Origin: Fasciolopsis buskii
Lineage: Eukaryota; Platyhelminthes; Trematoda; Plagiorchiida; Fasciolidae
Assembly: GCA_008360955.1 (NCBI GenBank)
Contig: LUCM01005060.1
Location: forward strand, 1-64,000
Length of the DNA stretch: 64,000 nt
Direction: 5' to 3'
The notes under the pieces are model-generated. The model was not told the origin of the DNA and did not search any database. It saw only the letters and a program-made list of their open reading frames with translations. Each line of letters begins with the position of its first letter. Position 1 is the stretch's first letter. The position numbers were made by a program, and so were the translations under genes. This document shows, in pieces, positions 37,780-50,500 of this stretch.

Positions 37780-39426
37780 GAACCGCAGTGCCGTCGTCAT
37801 GGGAGCCCGGAGCCGGTGCTGAAGTTGAGGAGGCAGAGGGAAGGGGTAGCAAGTTACTATGTATTAAATTTCTTGCGAACGGTGGAAATGCCGGAGCACG
37901 TGGCTATAAACAGTGTACTTTGCCTGGAAAAATGGCAGGAAATCAGCGCATCGAGATGCTGGAGCCCAAGGCCAACACTGGTGGAGGTTTTTAGTCCACG
38001 TCATAGGAGCCGGTTCTCGGAGGTAACTCACGAGCATGCGACACCTCACCCTGTTCATCGGCGAAAAGGACGGCGAGAGGCAGTTATAAGCGTGACCTAC
38101 GCGAATGCTGCAAGCTTGGGTGATAAGTAGCCGGACTTTGGACGTAAATGTGGTGGCTGTCACCGAGACCTGGTTGCAGCCGAGAGATGGCAACAATGAA
38201 CTAATGACGCGGGATTGATCATTCTTTAGAATGGACGGAGAGGTTGGAAAAGTAGAGAGCGGGAGGTTGATCCTGGAGGCAGAATAGCAGGATGCGCAGA
38301 TGGGCCATCAACCAAACTCCCCAGTCATGTATGCTTTGGAGCTCAACATCGCAAATGGCGGCTCGAGGATCTCAGTTGTAGGTGGGCGCCAAAGCCCGGG
38401 GTCGGTACTAGTGGAGCTGTTGCTGCGGGGTCTGTGGTTACATTTTCATACTGCGCGATTTTGCCACCCCTGAGATTGACTGGGTTAGCGAGACATCTCC
38501 GAAAGACAATTTTGGGTATCAACTACCGCGAATATCAGGGCCAAATAACGCAAGGAGTGTATCAAAATATCGATGCACCATGTATTGGTTTTAATTGTGA
38601 ATGACAATATTTACAAATTACATCTACCAACTCTGCTGCGCTCAAACACATTACGCAGGCGACTATATGGTGATTTGGCCAAGTATCGTTAGTCTCTGAC
38701 TTGGAGCAAATGGTCAAACACGGAACGCCTTAGGTAGCACTGAGTTGGAAGAAACAATGGGTAAGAGCGACTGCGCCGTAATCCGTATGCGACTGGGCTT
38801 GCAGGGACTGGCAGTTCCTGATGAATATGACGAGAACTTCTCGGGAATGAGTAAAAGAAAACTTCGGCTTCAAAGTCGGTAGAATTAAAGTTAGGTGGCA
38901 ACTTCGTTGGTCGTCAGTGAGAGGCAAATAAGAGCGACCTGTTAGATATAACAGACTTAGTTTTACCCCTACACAGAGCCAGACGAAGGGGGATACCGCC
39001 ATGGTGAAATAAGGCCAAAAGAGTCAGAAAGTGCAAGACGGGACTTTCATGAGGTTTAAAGACGAACATTGCTACCGAGATTTCCCGAGGTACATGGCGG
39101 AGGGAAAGAAGATGCCGCGTATCCAACGCCAATGTCGAACAGCCTACGAGGAGCGGATCGTCGAGGCCACTAAAAACAACTCGAAGGCATAATAAAATTA
39201 TGAGCACCTTATAGTGGCTTTGTAAAAGGCCGTGGGTGGACTAAAAAACCAACGGGGAATTCGGTAGACTGGTGGACAGGAGAAATCCGACTGTCTGTCA
39301 GAATTTACCCAGGCAGTATACAGACTGGCTCAAGGGACACCGGGACGAACACTGCGTCCCGTCACCTTTTTGGTGGAGATGCCGAACGGACCGACCACGG
39401 AGGAAAAATGTGGGACAGCCTAAAAA

Positions 39427-40274
39427 TTGGACGTGTCGGAAGCCGCAGGGCCTGATGGGATCCACCCAGCGATAGTGAAGCCGCTGGCGGGGGTCCTGGT
39501 GAAACCTTGCATCCAGCTCTTCAATGCGTTGCTGGATGAAGGGCGGCTTCCCATTGACTGGTTAACATCGGCAGCCATGCTGGTGCATAAAAGCGGCGAC
39601 AGAGACAACTTTAGTAGCTATAGACTGGTGAGTCTGACCTCCATCATGCTGAAAACTCTTGAAAGAGACCGCGACACGATGGTCAATCAATTAGGGGCAA
39701 ACAAGTTAATGATGATAGAGCAGGACGGATTTTGGCACAAACGTTCCTGTCTGACCAATGTCATAAGCTTCCGGGTCGAAGTAACAGGTAGAGCTGACAG
39801 GGGCGAAAGGGTCGAAGTCTGCTATCAGGACTGTCAGAAGGACTTTGATTCCATGAACCACAGGCTTCTTGACCAGAAATTGAAGGCTCTCGCATAAAGT
39901 TTACCAGTGGTCGGTCAGCTGTGATCTTTCGTTGAAACTGGACAAATGCCAGAAGGCGAAGCCACGTGGGTCCACTTGGGCACTAGGTTGCTATGGCACA
40001 AACTCAGCAAGCAAGAGACCGCACGGCAGTCGTTAGTGCGGAATTCAAACCTGGTCTGCAATGTCAGAAGGTAGCCAAGGAAGCATGGCGCGCTGTGAGC
40101 AAACTTAAGAGGACCGTAAGATCTAGGAGGACTCACGTTCTTCTGCTACTGTTCAAGGCATTTGTCAGACGGCACTTGGAATATTTTGTCCGAGAAAGGA
40201 GACCATATTCGGTAAGAGATAGTAAAACGCTGGAACAGGTTCAGCGTGTTTTTACAGGGTGGTATGGACATTAG
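39427..40274 (+). pseudogene. LINE B reverse transcriptase
   Basis: 39427-39897 is open and reads VSEAAGPDGIHPAIVKPLAG, then LPIDWLTSAAMLVHKSGDRD, YRLVSLTSIMLKTLE, QDGFWHKRSCLTN and CQKDFDSMNHRLLDQKL (RT fingers and the first catalytic Asp). The frame then jumps straight to YQWSVSCDLSLKLDKCQ, so PQGSVLGP and YADD are absent. 39993-40274 reads FKPGLQCQKVAKEAWRAVSK and RRHLEYFVRERRPYS (thumb). Confidence 0.72.
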
Positions 40275-40604
40275 ATTCATACGGGGTATGAGCAGAGGCT
40301 GAAGGCGCTTAGCTTACATTCCCAGGAAAGAGGTAGGGAAATAAGTGACTTAATAAAGGCCTTCAAGGTGGTTAAGGGGCTTGCCAAAGTAAGGGGTCTC
40401 TGGGAAGCTTTATTCCAGATAAGGGGGAGTGAATTACTTAGTGCCAGCGGGAGTGATTGTGTATCCACCGGGTTGAGGAGCAAATCATTTGCCATACCAG
40501 TGGTGAATGGCTGGAGTACGTTACGTGAGTAAGTGGTCGAGATGGGATCAGTGCGCCAACTCAAAAACAAGCTAGATGATGAATAGCTGCTTTCTTTTGG
40601 AGGA

Positions 40605-41173
40605 GACAGCGTGTGAGTTGTAGGATCGAGGATATGGTCCAGAGGAAAGGATCTCATTATTTTTCCCTGCTTTAATGTGATTGCAATGTGAGTCGGAGTC
40701 ACATACAATATTCGCAATCTCAACCTGGAAATTAAAAAGGACTTCCAACCTCCTTTTGTTGAAGCATTGTCTTATTAAATGAGCTTTCAGTGCAAAACCT
40801 GGACTTTTAGGCAGTAGGCCGTGTAGTCCCGCAATCTAAATAAACCTGTAACTGGCGGCATACACAGATTTGCAACAGTAATTTCATGTGAGGAGGCACC
40901 GTATCTGTTGGACCTGATATTGCATATGATACCCTGCTTTCAGAAGTAAAACAACATACGTTATATTGAAAGCTACGGACACCGGCCGAAAAAGCTCCAA
41001 CCGGGACGACCGAGGAGCTGACATCCGAATTTTCGTTCCGTACACGCTGAACTGAAATGAGCTGATCAGAACTCCTGGGGAACACAATTTGGACGCTGTA
41101 CTCCTCCGTTTACTGATTCTTTGTCGCAGTGGGCGTATGGGAGTTTTGCGAAATTCAGATCCACAAAAACGAA
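40605..41173. other. Region upstream of Mondo
   Basis: No gene seen. The promoter and 5' untranslated region of Mondo may lie here, or further upstream beyond the LINE stack if a 5' exon exists; the TTCTTTGTCGCAG sequence ending at 41129 would serve as an acceptor. I see no clear TATA box or initiator. Confidence 0.35.
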
Positions 41174-41582
41174 ATGGATCAGTCATTCAGCATAGAGGCA
41201 GATCTCGCTTTGCCTTTCAATCCCCGAAACTCCATGGAATTGTACCCTGCTGGCATTAGTGCCTTCGAAAAGAGGATCGAGCACTCAGAGGAAATACATT
41301 CGGGGCACTATATGGTCAGTAATATCGACGACTCAGAAAGTGAAACTGAAGATACTGCACTATGCCTCGACGAGACGTCGAGGGATGCAATGGAAACCTC
41401 TAGCTCAAAGGATAAAAATTGGCTGGAATTCGAGGACCTTGCATCGCTTTTCCGCTACTTGGAAATTGCCTATACGGGTCAGCTCACTAGTCCCAAATGG
41501 AATCAGTTCCGTGGGCTGCGTTTCGCGGTGAAAAATAAAATACGGCTGAATAATATTATCTGGAGGGAATACCACATGCAAT
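41174..41582 (+). other. Mondo: Mondo exon 1 (MCR I-III)
   Basis: Encodes residues 1-136 plus one base. It carries the HSGHYMVS element, a Ser/Asp/Glu-rich acidic stretch (residues 52-62) and the LTSPKWNQFRGL...KIRLNNIIW block that is the best conserved N-terminal signature of Mondo. It ends after CAA-T at a GTAGGT donor, phase 1. Confidence 0.82.
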
Positions 41583-44500
41583 GTAGGTTACTGCGCTTGT
41601 TTCCTATTTTTGTAGTTATAAAGAAAGTAAGACCGTTCATCGTTCAGTTTCAAGCCCCTGTCACGGAAAATCATTCTAAACCTGAGGTAAAATTTCTTTT
41701 AAAAATTAGTTCATTTGCAGGCCATTGTCATGGAGGGGAAGTACTGGAAACGACGTCTGAGCACCGTTTGTCAAGAATATCGCAGCTGGAGATTGTTCGC
41801 AAAAAATAAAATTCACGGGCCGAACCAGAAGTACATTATGGCATGTGTTGAAGATCTTTTGGGACCGCCAAACTACGCTCTCCAAAAGGCTCATGATGAA
41901 CTAACTGGGAGCTTGGCCTTTGGAGACAATGAAGACTGCAATTTCAGCCCGGCGGTGTTTCCCGACGATATCATGATGGACTTTGATGAAAACCTAAATT
42001 TGTTTTTTGAGCAACCGTTAACGTTTCCTAACCCAAAGGACCTTGCTCTCCTAGGAATCGGTGATATCATGCAGCCAGGTCTCCTGCAGTTTGAGCCTAA
42101 CAGTGCGAATTCGATGGATGAAATTGACCCTTTGAACTCGTCTATGGGAAGACCAGCAAAAGTAGGACGACATGCTCCTGATGAAACTCGCGTTACACAG
42201 GACTCGTCCGCTCACATTCGCCGGGAATCGCTGATTAGTAGTTCGGCCGAACAAACTAAAGGTGTATTCCAAACGCCCGGTCGTGATGTTGCTATGAAAG
42301 ACATTGCACATGGAAGTAACAAGCGCGAACTGATCAAAAGAAGTCCGCCTACCCAGACACGTAATGCTTCCGCTTCACATACTCCACTTGGCTCGAACAC
42401 TTTTAACTACGAGACACTACCCGAACTCCCTCATAATTCTGTGGCGAAATGTTTGCCTTCAATACCCGTCCCTCCTCAGGTGCAAGTTGATTGCAGTTTG
42501 AACAGAATGGCTTGTACAAAACACTCAGCTGGCCAATCACACAACAGTACTAGTCGACGTCCGCACACTGTGAAACACTTCCCTGCTCCAGTTTTGCATA
42601 AGCATCGTGGTTCAGTACCAAACACAGTGCATTCCAGCGACAAGGCTCTCAAACAGATGTTTCGCAATGGCTATTTGGATTCAGCATCCGATGACCATGA
42701 GCATTCTAAAGGGACCTCGAGTTCTCCGGCCCTTCTCAATGCCTTACTCCACGGTCCTGAAGTCCAGAAAAAAACAGGCGTTTTCCCCGCTTTTGAAAGT
42801 AATTCAACACAGCCTGATGATGTCCAAAACAGTTGTTCTGTATCATTGCTATGTTCAGCTCTGACCGCACCGTTACCCTCGAATTCGAGGCACCAACCCG
42901 CTCTTATGATTCCCAACAGACAAAGCGATTACCCTGCGGTCGCTCAAATTGCGGAAAATCAAAGGCAGATAATACTCGGTCCGACATCTTGCTTGATCAC
43001 TGACTCATTGCGGCCGTCCGAGGATCTTCGTAATATGCCCTTAGAATTCTCCCATGATTTTAAGGTAAGCCTATTTTCACTTCACTCTCATTGCTTAATT
43101 GAGTAAAATGTTCTACTTGTCCTAGTTTAGTAGGTGATCATTCTTTCGGTTACTTTTTGGTTTAAATCCTAAAGTATGTGCCTTCCAAGCAACTGATTCA
43201 CCCGTGCAGCGGTTGTTCAGGGCTGACCGACAAAGAGGTCTGAAGTGAACATCAACTTTGGCCTCGGTTAGTGTATTTAGCGGGCCTTAGGGCTCGGACC
43301 TAGACTAGCTGTATTTGTTAAAAACCAAACTAAACGCAAATCTAAAGCATACGCATGGTATCATGTCTTGTCTACTGCTCGTCGAATTTAACGTTTCCTT
43401 CATTGGTCATTGTGGCTTTCAATCACAATGGAGGACACTTGAACAAGCATTCACTGCCACTGAACTGTTTAAAAAAAATTGTGCTGCTAACAACAATATC
43501 CTTTTACAAATTTCAACGCAAATCTAATGTAAGTTGCACCGATGTATGCTGGATTACTTCTTTGCTGCTGCTGCCACTTTGACTGTTTTGTGCCCGGGAA
43601 GATGCATCGCGGTGGTTCAGAACGAATCGTTGCAATCGGTTTTTTAATTCTGTGTTCGAAAATTCTTATTTTCAAGTCTGACCTAAAAAAATACTTTATT
43701 TGGTGGATACTCGTTCCAGGACAATTATCGGTTCAGGATGTCTTTCCTATGCAAACTTGAACAGTGAACCTAAATAACAAAGAAAAACTTACATCGGAGG
43801 TGTATCGAACAGGTAATCTATGGCTTTCTTCTGATGTAGAACAATAAAGTGAAACTCAGTGACGGTGCTCTGTCCCGCATCTGCTGCACAATCGTTTGCA
43901 CTGGCGCCGTGACAGACATGGTGTCAGCAGCAAAGTAAATAAAACTGAGATGATGAAAAAGTTGTAATAAAAACAGAAATATAAGGAGGGTTACTTTTGG
44001 CAATGTCACCGTGCTCATTCATTCCTCCACGAGAACCCAGGCTTTCTTCAAAAATGTCAGGTAGCATTCGCACCACCGGCCTTAATTTTGCGTCTCGTCT
44101 CTCGTCGTCTTTATCGAATGACAACTGATGTCGGCGGTTTAATGACGCCGTTCCTTAGGAGTAAGTTTCGCTCATTTTGAGTGAGTTCCACAATGATCCG
44201 TTGCCACTTGCTATGGTCTCATCACTCCGATTTCCAAGGTCATGACTGCCGATCTCTTAATGTAGTTGGGGCTGGTATCTACTAGGCGTACCACTTCCAT
44301 TGATATCGTGCGTTAAACATGTAATTAGCATCAAATTGTCGGTTTCCTGGGTTGGTATCCTCAACAGAACGCAACAATGTGGTCAATTGCTTTCTGGAGT
44401 GACTAGTGGACTGACGGCGGGAGAACAGGACAAGTTTTTTAAACAAGATGGTGGATCTAATAAAGGGAGTATTAAATATATTGGCGGAAGACAGACAGCC

Positions 44501-47500
44501 CCAAGACCCAATACGTATGGTTTAAGTTTAAAGTTTCGAGCTGGTTTTTTACTGAATACAGCCCGTCTGAACTTGATCGGAAATAATTTGCTTGGACTTT
44601 GAAGATGAAAAACATATTGTATCTGGATACCTCGATCGCCAAGCGGTCTAACGCACATCAAATTGTCTGTGCATTATCACTCAATAAGGCAATGCCATCT
44701 GCTTACTGTGAATCAAAAACTTATCCCTTGGGAGTGTTCAACCCCACCGTCTAAAAGACCAGATAAAGTGTTCTGTAGAGCACAAAGTTAACCGCTGTCA
44801 ATAAGCGAAAGAAAGTCAGAGAAGTCTTACTCCACGCGTGGCTGCAGTATTCATGTGCGGGGTAGATTTGGGCCTTATGCAGTAGAACAGCTGGGCTGAG
44901 GAGGCGTCTAACGTGGAATAGTAGACCAGCTTTGCGCACGGCGCGAGAAACAATTTCAGGTATGAAGGAAGACCAGCATAATGGAGAGCTAATGGATAAA
45001 CCGAGAATCGGAACGGATTCTGTGGAACTCAAAATAGGTGGATGTGGAGACAGAATGGCGTTTCAGAGGAATTGAATGAATAAAGGTTTCCGGAGTATTT
45101 CATGTAACATGATTGTTGGAGCGCCTGGAAGAAACTTGTTCAAGATCAGAGTTTAAGGATAATGGCGACAAAGATCGCGATCTTTTCACGTACCGAAGTG
45201 TGCAGTAAATAAAGAGGATAGTGCAGAGTGGCGTGTTTCTTCGTGTTTGTCGATCGAGACCGACCCGTTGAACGAAATGTGGGACAAAAGAAGAATAAAA
45301 GGTGTAATTCGGCACTTGAACGTCTGTTTTACGTGACAAAGGGGATATCAGTTCCGGTCGAAAATAGAGCAAGAGAAGAAGATCAGAATCAGTTCAGTCC
45401 ACGAATGTTGGTGAAGGTAATGTGTTCCTGTTGACTTTTTGAATGGGTAGTGAGAATGTGAAAAACAACAAGCGTTATTGTAAAGTGTCGTGGTTTGTTG
45501 GGGGGGGGGAGGAAACTGGCAACCGTAATCCTTAGTAGATCATGCACGATGGGCGCAAGTAGAGCCGTCTATTATCTATTTAGCTCTTCCAACAACTAGA
45601 AGGCTGGAGGATTTGTCGACATACTCAGGATCGACACAAAAGGTAACTTGCTCCTCGCCAACCTACTCAACGCGTTTTACAACCTGCGCAGAATAAAGAG
45701 CACTGACAACTTCGACGGTATTCGGATAAAGTTTGTAATCTCATGGTTAGCTCAGTCATTGCGCGAGCCTTTCTTGGAGAATACCGGGTCTTTGGCAACA
45801 ACATTCTTGCTCAACTTCGTCATGGACGAGGTGATGGAAGATGCTTTAGGAGGTCTTCAGAATATAGGAGAGAAGCTATGTGACCTAGATCACGCAGATG
45901 ACATTGTGTGCCTTTTCGGGTTTGCGGACCATGCACAACGCACACTAGACTGACTCCCGAGGTCGATTGCTCAGTTCGGCATGTGCTTTGCACCTCCAAA
46001 GTGCAAAGTGCTGTTGCAGTACTGAATGACAGCTACGCTGGACTGAAACACTGGGGGTGTCGGCCTGAAAATTCCTTGAAGTTGAAAGGCTGTGTGTAGT
46101 GTGCTACACTGCGCTCAGTTCTGTAATATGGTTGCGAGACATGGATTATGCCTGTGGGAGATGCTCGTCGGTTAGAGGTTTTCGACCACCGATGTCTATG
46201 TATTATGGCTAGGATTGGATGGATTGACCGAATGAGTAGTGTGGAGGTCAGGAATCTAGTACTGGGTGCCGGCTCTCAGAACACCTTGTTTCATCCTATG
46301 AAACTTAGTAGAGTACGCTGGATGGGTCACGTGTTGTGTATGACGAGCACTCGTCTACCACATCGTGTCCTATTTTGGGTTCTTCCCAAGGAATAGAAGA
46401 ATCCACCTGGAGGTCAGCAGATTGCGTGGCAACGCGGGATGAGAAAATGTATAGCAAACGTAGGTAAAGTAGGTATCTCACTTCTTCGAGATTGGGGTCC
46501 GAAAGACCCGTCAACTAGCTAGCTGGACACTGGAGAATATAGCAGTGAACTGTAAATGGTGGCGATCATGTTGTCATTTTCTATCGAATCAGAATAATTG
46601 AAAGAACATGTGCGTTTGTACAGTTAGACTGTGTTCCATATGTTGGCTGGAGCAGCCTCTTATCTTTTCCGCCGTGTGTAGGTCCACTCCCTGTTCCCCT
46701 TGGATATTCACTCTTTTTATAGTAACATGTAGTTCTGGGGAAAAGGCAGTGGTCAATTAGGCTTGCCTTGCTATTTGACGCTGAACGATGATGATGATGA
46801 TGATGGAATTCAATGGCACGAATGTTGTATGGCCTGTTCTTAGAACTCGTATCCTCTAGAAGCAATCCAAAAACAACCAAAAGATCATAAAATGTTTACG
46901 GTGAAAACACGTACACAAAAGAAGAAAGGTTGTTTTGTCGCCGTCTGTTGTTTTCCCTCTTTAGTTCTGTTTACATGGTGTTGCGTTAGGATTATGCTTG
47001 TTTCCAGGCTCCTGTATATGTATACATATGGACATTTTACATTTTTCTTAAGTTACAATAATCCTCCGCTTTTCTTTGGGTAAGATTGCACACCGCTCTT
47101 GATTGAATCGGGACTGCAATATGTAGTTGCGTACACTGAGAAGACAATGAAATTGCCTCGTCTGGATCGACTCTTGTTTTGACCGAGCTTCTAAGTCTCA
47201 TTGAACATGAACGGCTATCGATTGGGGTTCAGTCAATCACCGCAGCCTCTACCTTCTCACTAAGGCGTCCACAAATGCCGGCCGGCGGCGCTTGGACGTG
47301 AAGGTCGCGAGTTTGAATCCTCCTACCGCCGGTCAACTGCCCCACTTGGCAGCCCTTTGCTGGCCACGGCCCCCTTCCTAAAAAATTGATGCACATTGTT
47401 GTTTCATTAATAAACAAAGTGAAAGATAAAGATAAAAAGGAAATGACTGCCTCGGGGTTCCTAGAAAGAAATGATGGAGCATTGTGGGAGGACTGAGTGG

Positions 47501-50500
47501 AGATGTTATCTGAGTTACAAAATTGGAGTCATGGTCATGCGTATCTTGGGTACAGCAGAGGTGGATGGCTTGATACTTCAGTGTTCGAGTTAAGCACGTC
47601 TGTTAATTTACATGTATCAACGTGCTCGCTGTAGATGCGGCTAATTTAAGCGAGCCTTGGGGTGGCACAAACAAGTTCGATAGGACTGGGATACTAGCTA
47701 TAGAGAACATGCAAGAGAACGGGGACAAAACTTGTTTTAGAGACCCTCCGCTAATACGAATACCGATTTCCGATGAGTGTGAAAGTAGAAAGTGGGAATG
47801 GTGATGGTTTGAGAAACAGTTGTGTACCTCGGAAAATCCTTCCGGTGTGTGCTCGCGGAGTTCTAACCAGTCAATGCATGGCCAGGCATCCATAAGTATA
47901 TAGGTTGTTAGTTAGTGTACATAGTCGCCTGGTCCGTACTGGTTTATCATGTATTAATGGACCTCATCCCCTATCAAGACAGCACCGTCAAGACCGTGGT
48001 AGAGGAGAACTGAAGGAAAAAGAAACAAAAATACGTTCACTACACATGAAATTTTTGAACGTTTGTATGCTGCGTATCACACATTATCCCCACGAAGAAT
48101 GTCTCCCCTATGAAAAAGGCGCTACTCAGGTGTGAAAACCGAATATGTCCCAGACAGTCTCACTTCGAGTCTTTGGCCCGAAATTTAGTGAAGCGAGACA
48201 GGGCGTTTACTTCTTGTCGGTGATCGGTTCATACATTTCTCTCCTTTCAACTGAGGGACCAATACTACCGAGGTTTCTAGTAGAGATGGTGACCGAGACG
48301 TTTGATTTCCACAGCTGTTTTAGAATTCGACGGGGAAACAGTAGTTATTGACTATTTCGCAGCTTGCCACGATTGCCACGTCACAGTGCCGTTGTCTTAC
48401 TCTGCTCATTCTATCGAATTTTTATCAGACAAAAATCCATTGAATCTTCAAGTATTGGTGCTGTGCAACCGAGGTCGCTTATTCGGCAAGACTGAACCTA
48501 CTTTATTCGTCATTAATCATGGGTTCGGTGCCCATTCTGTTCGCGTTGGGGTAAGGTGCCAGATAGTATGCAACTCCATTTGTCAGGAATATGGTTACAT
48601 GATCGGTCAGCGCACTTATTTTTATCCACCTGGGGGAGGGTTACAGTATACAGAAAGTAATTGAAACTCTTGCAGCAATAGGTTCGCCGCTTTGATATTA
48701 TCTTATTGTTTGATCTGCCCATCTTTCGGATGGCGCTCAGCGATGCTGGTCTCCATTTTTTTGTTCTGCTCATATACCACATTAACTGTATCATAGTGCC
48801 GCAATTTAAATGTTTATTACAGCGTATTCTCGTTTCTATTGTTTTGAGCATGCTGCTCACTGTACCATTCACAGTTTCCAATATGAAAGAACTGATCTAT
48901 CGAATGGGTAATGATTTCGTAGACTCAAAACGACTGATCTTTCTTTTTGTATCTTACGTTGTAACTAATTTCGACAAAAAATTTCATTGATTTATTCAAT
49001 CAGCCGGATTCTGCCGATCCTACTACGTTCCCCTCAGTTCTGCAGTCATCAGATCAAGATACCTATCCGAATTCAATTCTTAAGTCCACCCTCACAGCTC
49101 CTCAGGCAACAATTACCAGCGCTCCAATTGTTCCCAACGCACCTCATGTTCTGCACACAAATACCGGTGATCTTAATACAGAAGGAGGCTTCTTTAAACC
49201 CGGAACTTATGCCGATGAAGCTAATCACAGTCGGTATGCAATGGTTCCCGACCAGCGTGTTTCAAGGGCACCAGATATGCGAAACGCGAGCTTTTTGCAC
49301 CCTCATTTTAAGGACAAAACTGTTGATCCGCGCACTATTCACCACCAGTCAAATGTTGATAATACCCATTTCGTTAGTGGTACACACGGCACTCAACCGA
49401 TGGCAAACATGCCGAACATGGAAGATCGGGTGGGGTCTGCGTTCCCCCAGACGCAATTTCCCGTCTATCCGGGCTTACCGTCCGTTTGTGATGCAGTCCA
49501 TCAGAAGCCTAGTCCTGTTAGACGAAGTCTTGATCCTTCTGTTACTCTCACAATGTCTGCTACCCAAGGCGCTTGGTCCGAAGCTTCCACATCCTCCAAT
49601 GCGTCTATGATGGACTCACAATTCTGGTCACGAACGGCCAGTAAAGGACATCAACCAGAAAATTACCTTCCTCTCAATGCACCTGATCAAAACTTAATTA
49701 TGAACAAAGAGAAAAGCGAGGGTAAGCAGATGACTTTTTACTTAGGGTTGATCGAAAGAGCTGATTCAAAATCTTGGTTATCTTTAATTCTTAGTTATTC
49801 CGCGTACTTTCGGAGCACGCCGTATCGTTGTCTTGAGTTCTTTTGTATTTTTGAAAGATGTATAAATCTTTTGGATCTTGTGTGGCCTTTTTATAATGCA
49901 CCGAATATCCTCATTTTAGGGTGTTGCTACTAAGATAACCATAACATAAGATGATAATATAGCACAAATATGACAAAACATAAGTCTTGGGGGTATGAGA
50001 GACTGAGTTCTGAAATGGCCGATCAAAAAATACGCTTCTTCATTCACCTCCCTTTTTTAAGGGGTGGCCTTTGCAATCGGATCAACACAATCCTTGTCAA
50101 CTCGTGGGCGTTCCAGCTCCGCCGGTAATTTGTTCCCTTTACCGCAGCCACTACATAATTATATTGGTAAACCGAATACTCCGACCACAGTATCCAGCTA
50201 CGGTAGCACCGAAGTACTCTCTCCGCCGGTTTCCTCCCAGTCAAATTTTTTATGTGCATCGTCACCATCCTGTTCACCCCCGCCGCCGGCTTTGATCGAC
50301 ACCGATTTGTCGTCGCGTAATACTACGGGCGGTTCTTCCGAAGAAATTAGACGGCAGTCAATGCATACTGCTCTGCAAACATTACGTAGGCTGGTACATA
50401 TGCATTCGAATCTAGATGGACCTGCTGGTGGAGGTCGTCTAGCGGCTAGAAGACTAATGGATTTACATGACTATCGCACGTCTACTATCAGCACCCGTGC

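Larger units (their letters stand above)
36990..40600 (+). mobile_element. CR1-like LINE B with PHD-finger ORF1, broken
   Basis: Order: PHD-like zinc finger (about 37080-37230), basic ORF1 body (37285-37779), RRM-like ORF1 end (about 37860-38030), endonuclease start (38090-38220: YANAASLGDK and VVAVTETWLQPRDGNNELM), decayed endonuclease, RT fingers/palm (39427-39897), thumb (39993-40274) and a C-terminal tail (about 40330-40590, SFAIPVVNGWSTL). The YADD part of the palm is deleted between about 39895 and 39905. Confidence 0.78.
43065..49003 (+). other. Large Mondo intron 3 (5.9 kb), repeat-filled
   Basis: GTAAGC...TCAG. It contains a minus-strand LINE fragment (44751-45080), RTE copy A (about 45560-46806), a SINE-like repeat (47218-47440) and a 120-codon open stretch at 48302-48664 that I cannot identify. 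The rest is anonymous AT-rich sequence. Confidence 0.68.

Noticed and set aside
41129..41173. Mondo start at the GTG of 41129
   Set aside because: Eukaryotic initiation favours the in-frame ATG at 41174; the extra residues have no counterpart in other Mondo proteins. A spliced 5' exon remains possible.
45500..45510. G-run as a G-quadruplex or regulatory site
   Set aside because: A single run of about nine G without further runs nearby is not a quadruplex motif.
48302..48664. A possible extra Mondo exon in intron 3
   Set aside because: Composition and sequence do not resemble the Mondo linker, borders lack good splice signals, and exon 3 joins exon 4 in phase without it.
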